From assembly GCA_907165135.1 (NCBI GenBank), contig OU015570.1, positions 2,569,525 through 2,633,524 of the forward strand: a DNA stretch of 64,000 nucleotides, given 5' to 3'. Source of the stretch: Oikopleura dioica. Taxonomy: Eukaryota > Chordata > Appendicularia > Copelata > Oikopleuridae. Every line of letters begins with the position of its first letter. The stretch's first letter is position 1. Below the pieces are notes generated by a model. That model saw only the letters and a program-made list of their open reading frames with translations. It was not told the origin of the DNA and ran no database searches. A program made the translations under genes and the position numbers. This document shows positions 59,587 to 64,000 of this stretch, one piece after another.

Positions 59587-60114
59587 ATGAGTCACAGAAA
59601 CGATTTTTCGAGTGGTCGCCTTGAAAGAGCCGGTAGAACGAGCTCTGTCAATAGAAAAGCCGAAGAAACACCCATCAATTGGCTCGTTACAACAACTAAC
59701 ATGTTCGTTTTCGTCGAAGGATGCCGAGTAGTAACGCCAAACCCTGACGAAGTCTGCGTTATTTGTTCAACGCGAGACAGTGAATTAAGTATGAAGATGG
59801 GTATCAAAGCAAAATGTGGGCACTTTCTACACATAAACTGCTTCTTTGAGCGATGCCAAAAATATGATCATTGTCCTGCTTGCTGGGACTCGATGAGACT
59901 TCGTCTCTTTACCGCACACATGGAGAATCATACAAACGGCCGTTTATGCCCGATTTGTCGAAAGGGTAACCCCACAGTAACACTGCGCTGTCTTCTCTCC
60001 TTTCATCCTGAGTGCGCCGTACAATTCGCTCGCCTTACACGAAAATGCATACTTTGCCGATGCTCAAGGATGGCATTTCTTACGATGGCTTTGCAGCATA
60101 ACAACTTCAAGTAA
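59587..60114 (+). CDS. Element F double-RING-finger protein (175 aa)
   Basis: Starts MSHRNDF; the upstream ATG used in F' is followed by a stop here. Ring 1 (about residues 58-100): CVIC, CGHFLHINC, CPAC. Ring 2 (about 120-160): CPIC, CLLSFHPEC, CILCRC. The spacing suits two cross-braced RING/RING-like sites. In ring 2 the expected His of CLHSFH (as in F') is Leu. It sits in the env position, with 340 nt to the polypurine tract. RING domains usually recruit E2 ubiquitin-conjugating enzymes; a role in modulating host ubiquitination or virus-like-particle release is possible but untested. No transmembrane segment. Confidence 0.8.
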   Translation: MSHRNDFSSGRLERAGRTSSVNRKAEETPINWLVTTTNMFVFVEGCRVVTPNPDEVCVICSTRDSELSMKMGIKAKCGHFLHINCFFERCQKYDHCPACWDSMRLRLFTAHMENHTNGRLCPICRKGNPTVTLRCLLSFHPECAVQFARLTRKCILCRCSRMAFLTMALQHNNFK

Positions 60115-60249
60115 GAAACTAGTGTTTTTACATCCTGACACAAACGTAGCTCAACGACACTGGCTGAAGGAGGGGAAGAATAGGTGGGAAGAAGACCTCA
60201 CACAGCAGCAACAGCCCTTCAAATTTTTCGACTAAGAACTTTATCTCTT

Positions 60250-60428
60250 CTCTGTAGCTCAACGAAAAACTTCACTGTAGCTCAACGTCTAATTTTACTG
60301 TAGCTCAACGTTAAACCTTACTGTAGCTCAACGTAAATCTTCTCTGTAGCTCAACGTTAAACCTTACTGTAGCTCAACGTTAATCTTTACTGAAGCTCAT
60401 CGTTAAACTTTACTGTAGCTGTAACCTG
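60250..60428 (+). repeat. 23-bp tandem repeat CTGTAGCTCAACGTTAAACCTTA, about 8 units
   Basis: Units with CTGTAGCTCAACG at regular roughly 22-24 bp spacing, inside the F 3' non-coding region before the polypurine tract. Confidence 0.85.
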
Positions 60429-60448
60429 AACTCAATTTTATTTTGCCA

Positions 60449-60463
60449 GCAAGGGGGGAAAAG
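60449..60463 (+). promoter_or_regulatory. Element F polypurine tract
   Basis: GCAAGGGGGGAAAAG directly before TGTTATGG. Confidence 0.8.
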
Positions 60464-60802
60464 TGTTATGGTCCATAACTTATGATTACAAAAACGAAAG
60501 TCGAGTCTCGAGCCAAGCTCACAGAATCCGAAGCTGAGGGGTGAGCGCGAGCACCAACTGCGAAGCGCGAGCTCATCACTCAACTCGGAACTGCAGCTCA
60601 GAAATAAAGTCGAACTTGAAGTGAGACTTGTGAGCGAGCGCTCCTATAAAAATGCCTGACCATGCCCATTTTCCCTCATTCTGGCCTTGCCCCAGAATCA
60701 CAAATAAACACCGAATTACCGTCAATACAATAGTAGTATGCTTACTTAGCAGGAAGTTAGCTTAGTATATAGTAGTCATAAATGAGGAAGCATATTACAA
60801 CA
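60464..60802 (+). repeat. Element F 3' LTR (339 bp)
   Basis: TGTTATGG..TTACAACA, followed by GAGT, the target duplication. TATA-like CTCCTATAAAAATG at about 60646. Confidence 0.85.
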
Positions 60803-60945
60803 GAGTATATCAAAGTTGCCAGTGATTTTGGGTCTTTTCCATTCTTGTAACGGCATATTTCACATGTAATCGTATGTATAATTGTATGAATGTTTCCTGG
60901 GGTTTTCGTTTTATTTTAAGTATCTCCTCAAATGCAGTTGTTCTA
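60803..60945 (-). mobile_element. Element F' right portion (gag fragment)
   Basis: GAGTATATCAAAGTTGCCAG.. through TCCTCAAATGCAGTTGTTCT is the reverse complement of F 55300-55433 and lacks the mariner MITE. The match ends where the minisatellite starts. Confidence 0.85.
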
Positions 60946-60950
60946 CCTTA

Positions 60951-61690
60951 TAGGAAGATTCTGAAGGGTAGTCAGAACTATTCTAGAAGATCTTGAGGCT
61001 CTAGAATATCTTATAGGAAGATTCTGAAGGGTAGTCATAACTATTCTAGAAGATCTTGAGGCTCTAGAATATCTTACAGGAAGTTCTGTAGGGTAGTCAG
61101 AACTATTCTTGAAGATCTTGAGGCTCTAGAATCTTCCTATAAGACATAAAGATCTTCTAGAATAGTTCTGACTACCATTAAGAATCTTCCTATAAGATAT
61201 TCAAGAGCCTCAAGATCTTCTAGAATAGTTATGACTACCCTTCAGAATCTTCCTATAAGATATTCTAGAGCGTCAAGATCTTCTAGAATAGTTCTGACTA
61301 CCCTTCAGAATCTTCCTGTAAGATATTCTAGTGCCTCTAGATCTTCTAGAATAGTTCTGACTACCCTTCAGAATCTTCCTATAAGATATTCTAGAGCGTC
61401 AAGATCTTCTAGAATAGTTCTGACTACCCTTCAGAATCTTCCTTTAAGGTATTCTAGAGCGTCAAGATCTTCTAGAATAGTTCTGACTACCCTTCAGAAT
61501 CTTCCTATAAGATATTCTAGAGCCTCAAGATCTTCTAGAATAGTTCTGACCACCCTTCAGAATCTTCCTGTAAGATATTCTAGAGCCTCTAGATCTTCTG
61601 GAATAGTTCTGACTACCCTTCAGAATCTTCCTGTAAGATATTCTAGGACCTCAAGATCTTTTGAATTAGTTCTGACAACGCTTAAGAATT
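60951..61690. repeat. 63-bp minisatellite in inverted orientation (hairpin array)
   Basis: Three units in one orientation (60951-61138: AGGAAGATTCTGAAGGGTAG..TTGAGGCTCTAGAATATCTT), then about nine units in the opposite orientation (61139-61690). The junction at 61138 makes a long hairpin. The period of 63 nt (21 codons, TTLQNLPIRYSRASRSSRIV) keeps an ORF open. Confidence 0.88.
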
Positions 61691-61935
61691 TATCTGATGT
61701 TTCCTTAGCCATGGGAGTCTCCTGTCGAGAGATGGTTGAAACGTCCAATATGCATTTCAAGAAAGATGCATGTCCCTTGTTGTCGGTTATCAGCTACGGC
61801 GTCGATGTCAACAACAATCCCAAGAAGGTCTACAACCATCTTCTCAGCGAAATACGCGTGGCCAAAGATATCCAGTTCAGCCTTGCTGGAATAAAAGTCG
61901 CACTTGAAAATGCCGTCGCTGCTGTCGGCCCCTAA
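61231..61935 (+). CDS. ORF made of minisatellite repeats plus a unique 90-aa end
   Basis: Seven 21-aa repeats followed by a unique segment (MVETSNMHFKKDACPLLSV, DVNNNPKKVYNHLLSE, AGIKVALENAVAAVGP). The unique part is not repetitive and has natural-looking composition, so it could be an exon or a fragment of a gene into which the array expanded. No start or family can be assigned. Confidence 0.3.
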   Translation: MTTLQNLPIRYSRASRSSRIVLTTLQNLPVRYSSASRSSRIVLTTLQNLPIRYSRASRSSRIVLTTLQNLPLRYSRASRSSRIVLTTLQNLPIRYSRASRSSRIVLTTLQNLPVRYSRASRSSGIVLTTLQNLPVRYSRTSRSFELVLTTLKNLSDVSLAMGVSCREMVETSNMHFKKDACPLLSVISYGVDVNNNPKKVYNHLLSEIRVAKDIQFSLAGIKVALENAVAAVGP

Positions 61936-62286
61936 AAATGTCTGTGGATACAATCAGACGGATCCGGTTTAATCAAACGTAATTACGCTTCTTCATTAAT
62001 TTCTATAATCTCAATTCTGGTCAAAAGAAATGTTCTACTGCCTGCCACGATTCATGAATAGCCTCCCTGCCTATGATTTTGATTCCGTTGTATGGTTCAA
62101 GACAGTATCTGGGCACGGAAAAGGTTGAAAAATGTATTAATAGACTCTTAAAATCTAATAGGCGAAATCGATTCCTCCCACGGGTGTGTAAAACAAGATA
62201 TTGTCCGACAATACAATCATCTTGGCGGCTGTGGGTTCGATGGCGAGCAATTGGAGAACATCGGAGTTGTGGATTCTGCATCACAA
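61936..62286. other. Non-coding, no gene recognised
   Basis: Short ORFs on both strands overlap one another; none convincing. Confidence 0.4.
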
Positions 62287-63197
62287 TGTAGAGGTTTTGC
62301 TACTGCAAGTTCCCGGTTGGTTGCTGGTAAATGCTGGTTGGTTGCTGCTAGTTGCTGGTTGGTTGCTGCTAGTTGCTGGTTGTTGCTGGTTGTTGTTGCT
62401 GGATAAAAAGAGAAGTTTTTGTTGTTTTGTTGGTTCTGGTTAGAATGATTTTATTGTGGCAGAAGTCGCCTTTATATACAGTGAAAAGGGAAAATAAGAA
62501 TGTTCGAGAAGCTTCTTAGAACAGTAATAGAATATTCAAGTAGCTTCTTAGACAGTAGAAGAACAATCGTGTATATTCTCCAAGGTGCTGTAATTGGTGA
62601 GTCAATGTGACTCATGCTGGATGGAATGTTCTAGCGGCTTATGCCAGGTGATGTAATGATGACTCATATCCAGGGTTGTCTCCCGCACGAGAGTCACCCG
62701 TAAAGTTGTCTCCCACACATCAAGGTAACCATTTATGACTCAATGCGTTGGAATGCAAGGTTTAGTGCTCACCATAGATGGCGCTGTTGTGTGGCCACTA
62801 GAGGGCAGTAGAGAGCTATACCTGAGTGTCCACTAGGTGGCACTAGAGAGCTGACACCAGGTGGGGCGCGAGAGCCAACACTAGATGGGGCGCGAGAGCC
62901 CTCGCTAGGTGGCGCTGTATTAAGTGAGCACTTACTCCGTAACGCTCTTGAGAGGTCTTGCGGTTGATCAGACCTTATAGAAGTGATCTGGAGGTGAACC
63001 GGAAGTGAACCGGAAGTGACCGGAAGTGAACCGGAAGTAATCGGAACATTACCGGAAGTGACCGGAAGTTATCGGAAGTCACCGGAAGTGATCTGTATTG
63101 GTTCCCTGAGGTGCTAGGATGATTATGTAATGCGAAAAATAGGCTCCTGAGATTGTAAATAGCGTATTTGGGAGCATACAGTAGGAAAACCACTACA
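62287..63197 (-). repeat. Large LTR (911 bp) of a minus-strand element leaving the window
   Basis: TGTAGAGG..CCACTACA ends, followed on the right by TATTCTTCCCCCTTTT, the complement of a polypurine tract, so this is a 3' LTR in minus orientation. It includes a GTTGCTGGTTG-rich block (62310-62400), AGGTGGGGCGCGAGAGCC-type repeats (62800-62930) and a CCGGAAGT array (62999-63089). End structure matches the A/B/C lineage (TGTAG..ACA). Confidence 0.75.
62999..63089. promoter_or_regulatory. Tandem array of CCGGAAGT (ETS-type) motifs
   Basis: CCGGAAGT occurs at 62999, 63010, 63020, 63031, 63052, 63062 and 63082, with two TCGGAA variants between. CCGGAAGT is the consensus core for ETS-family transcription factors. 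Spacing is about 10-11 bp. In the LTR it could be an enhancer. Confidence 0.6.
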
Positions 63198-63216
63198 TAT
63201 TCTTCCCCCTTTTAAA
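63198..63216 (-). promoter_or_regulatory. Polypurine tract of the minus-strand element at the right edge
   Basis: On minus: AAAAGGGGGAAGAATA next to the LTR. Very like element A's tract. Confidence 0.7.
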
Positions 63217-63837
63217 AAAGGAAGTTTTCTTTAGATTAAATGTCGAACTATGTTCGTAAGAAACCAAAGAGAAATGGTCTCTAAGAAGTTTGACCAAGAT
63301 CCATTTGAAAAAGTATCTCTTCAGTGTAAGGAGGTAATCACCGATGGGTAATAATTTCTATGGTCTTAAAAGTGGCTTGTCAAATCAAAGTAAACTGAGT
63401 ACAATGAAGCGACAAACCTTCTTTGACTTATTGCTATGTTGCTACGATGTTAACAAGCAGGGCCGTTGTTGGGTCTATGTTGGATGACTCTGAACAGACT
63501 ACGGAGGGAGCCATGCTATCCGTGTTAACAAATCTTGACAATTTGCCCATTCCATGATGGGAGGGTCTGCTCACATTTAAGTCGTTACATCGTTAAGGTT
63601 ATTTTTTCGCAAAAGTCGTATGCGCAATTGACTTAAGCGTCAAAATTGTTATAACTCAATAACTTATTAAAAGGCCTGCGGGGTGATTGACGATGGCCAA
63701 TCGAGTTGCTCAATTTCCAGCCAAAGGGACCGGAATACCCGGGTCTTAGCAGGACTTTGAACTCCAACATCTCGCTTTGTCGGGGAGCTGCCGCTTGAAG
63801 CAAGGGTTTATGGAAGCCCACTCCATAGATGAGTATA
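63217..63837 (-). other. Interior of the right-edge LTR element, no ORF seen
   Basis: Should be the 3' internal part of the minus-strand element. No ORF of note; ORF 63633-63821 is short and unrecognised. Confidence 0.4.
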
Positions 63838-64000
63838 GGATGTCCTATATTAACTGATCCGATGTCCTATCAGTATTTTCTACTGATGTCCTATCATTTA
63901 TATGGATCGTATGTCCATCCTTGTTAAAATAAGTCAAAGAAAATAAAAGTTCAGATAAAGATGTCCTATATTAACTGATCCGATGTCCTATCAGTATTTT
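63838..64000. repeat. GATGTCCTAT-rich direct repeat at the right edge
   Basis: AGGATGTCCTATATTAACTG..CCGATGTCCTATCAGTATTTT occurs at 63837-63880 and again at 63958-64000, with a further GATGTCCTATCA between. Probably a tandem repeat of about 120 bp that continues beyond the window. Confidence 0.7.

Larger units (their letters stand above)
49695..60802 (+). mobile_element. Element F: LTR retrotransposon carrying a double-RING ORF
   Basis: 3' LTR 60464-60802 (339 bp, TGTTATGG..TTACAACA) preceded by polypurine AAGGGGGGAAAAG; 5' LTR copy begins at 49695. Target duplication GAGT at 49691-49694 and 60803-60806, with F' sequence continuing on both sides, proves a single insertion. Interior: disrupted leader full of minisatellite and nested transposons, gag remnants (54007-55433, 55831-55925), a region with no recognised pol, and a RING ORF before the polypurine tract. 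Non-autonomous or decayed. Confidence 0.82.

Noticed and set aside
39174-60114. Whole region as one giant DNA transposon with several-kb terminal inverted repeats (Polinton-like)
   Set aside because: The inverted arms are better explained by element F inserted into an opposite copy F', with LTRs, polypurine tract and a GAGT duplication; no DNA polymerase B, integrase or capsid genes of Polintons are present.
1-64000. CRISPR arrays, bacterial operons, rRNA genes
   Set aside because: No regular repeat-spacer arrays, no Shine-Dalgarno-linked gene clusters and no rRNA-like sequence; all content points to a eukaryotic repeat region.

Overview
This window is repeat-dense eukaryotic DNA, most likely from an invertebrate animal. 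I see almost no conventional host genes. It is a stack of LTR retrotransposons, foldback (palindromic) elements, small TTAA- and TA-target DNA transposons and minisatellites, many nested inside one another. The one gene-like locus that is clearly not a transposon (33754-34722) appears to have introns of about 44 and 34 nt. That points to a very compact intron style, as in appendicularian tunicates such as Oikopleura, but the species assignment is only a guess.

Layout: 1-2423 holds DNA-transposon fragments. A foldback element (arms 2424-2555 and 6783-7347) is split by element D (2556-6782, minus), a non-autonomous LTR element with an intact 927-codon Gag-protease-RNase H remnant ORF. Element A (7616-14724, minus) is a nearly intact Ty3/gypsy-type element. 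Next come a short foldback copy and a piggyBac-like MITE (15097-15582). From 16560 to 28660 a dispersed repeat contains a large palindrome that was hit twice, by element B (17046-21383, plus, non-autonomous) and by element C (21574-28286, plus). A, B and C form one lineage. They share a CCCH zinc finger at the Gag C-terminus, a primer-binding site beginning TGGTGACTG, a third ORF in the env position, and a second internal polypurine tract.

From 28.7 to 38.8 kb there are foldback elements, a partial LTR element, three in-frame minisatellites and the small-intron gene. From 39.2 to 61 kb there are two head-to-head copies of another LTR family. The older minus copy F' (39174-49694 plus 60803-60945) was hit by a foldback element, by Ty3/gypsy-type element E (40776-47688, plus) and by a younger plus copy, F (49695-60802, GAGT target duplication). 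Both F and F' carry a double-RING-finger ORF at the 3' end. F also holds a GC-rich 62-bp minisatellite and a triple nest of mariner-like and TTAA elements.

The right end (60.9-64 kb) holds an inverted 63-bp minisatellite and a 911-bp LTR with a tandem array of ETS-type CCGGAAGT sites. That LTR belongs to a minus element which runs off the window.

How the parts work together: within each autonomous-type element, Gag builds the particle and packages RNA, while protease, RT/RNase H and integrase carry out maturation, copying and integration. B and D lack RT and integrase and would depend on relatives for these. F and F' show no recognisable pol either. The oddities in expression (UGA-CUAG between gag and pol in A; UAAUG between gag and pol in E), the CCCH Gag, the accessory ORF3 and the RING ORF are the most promising leads.
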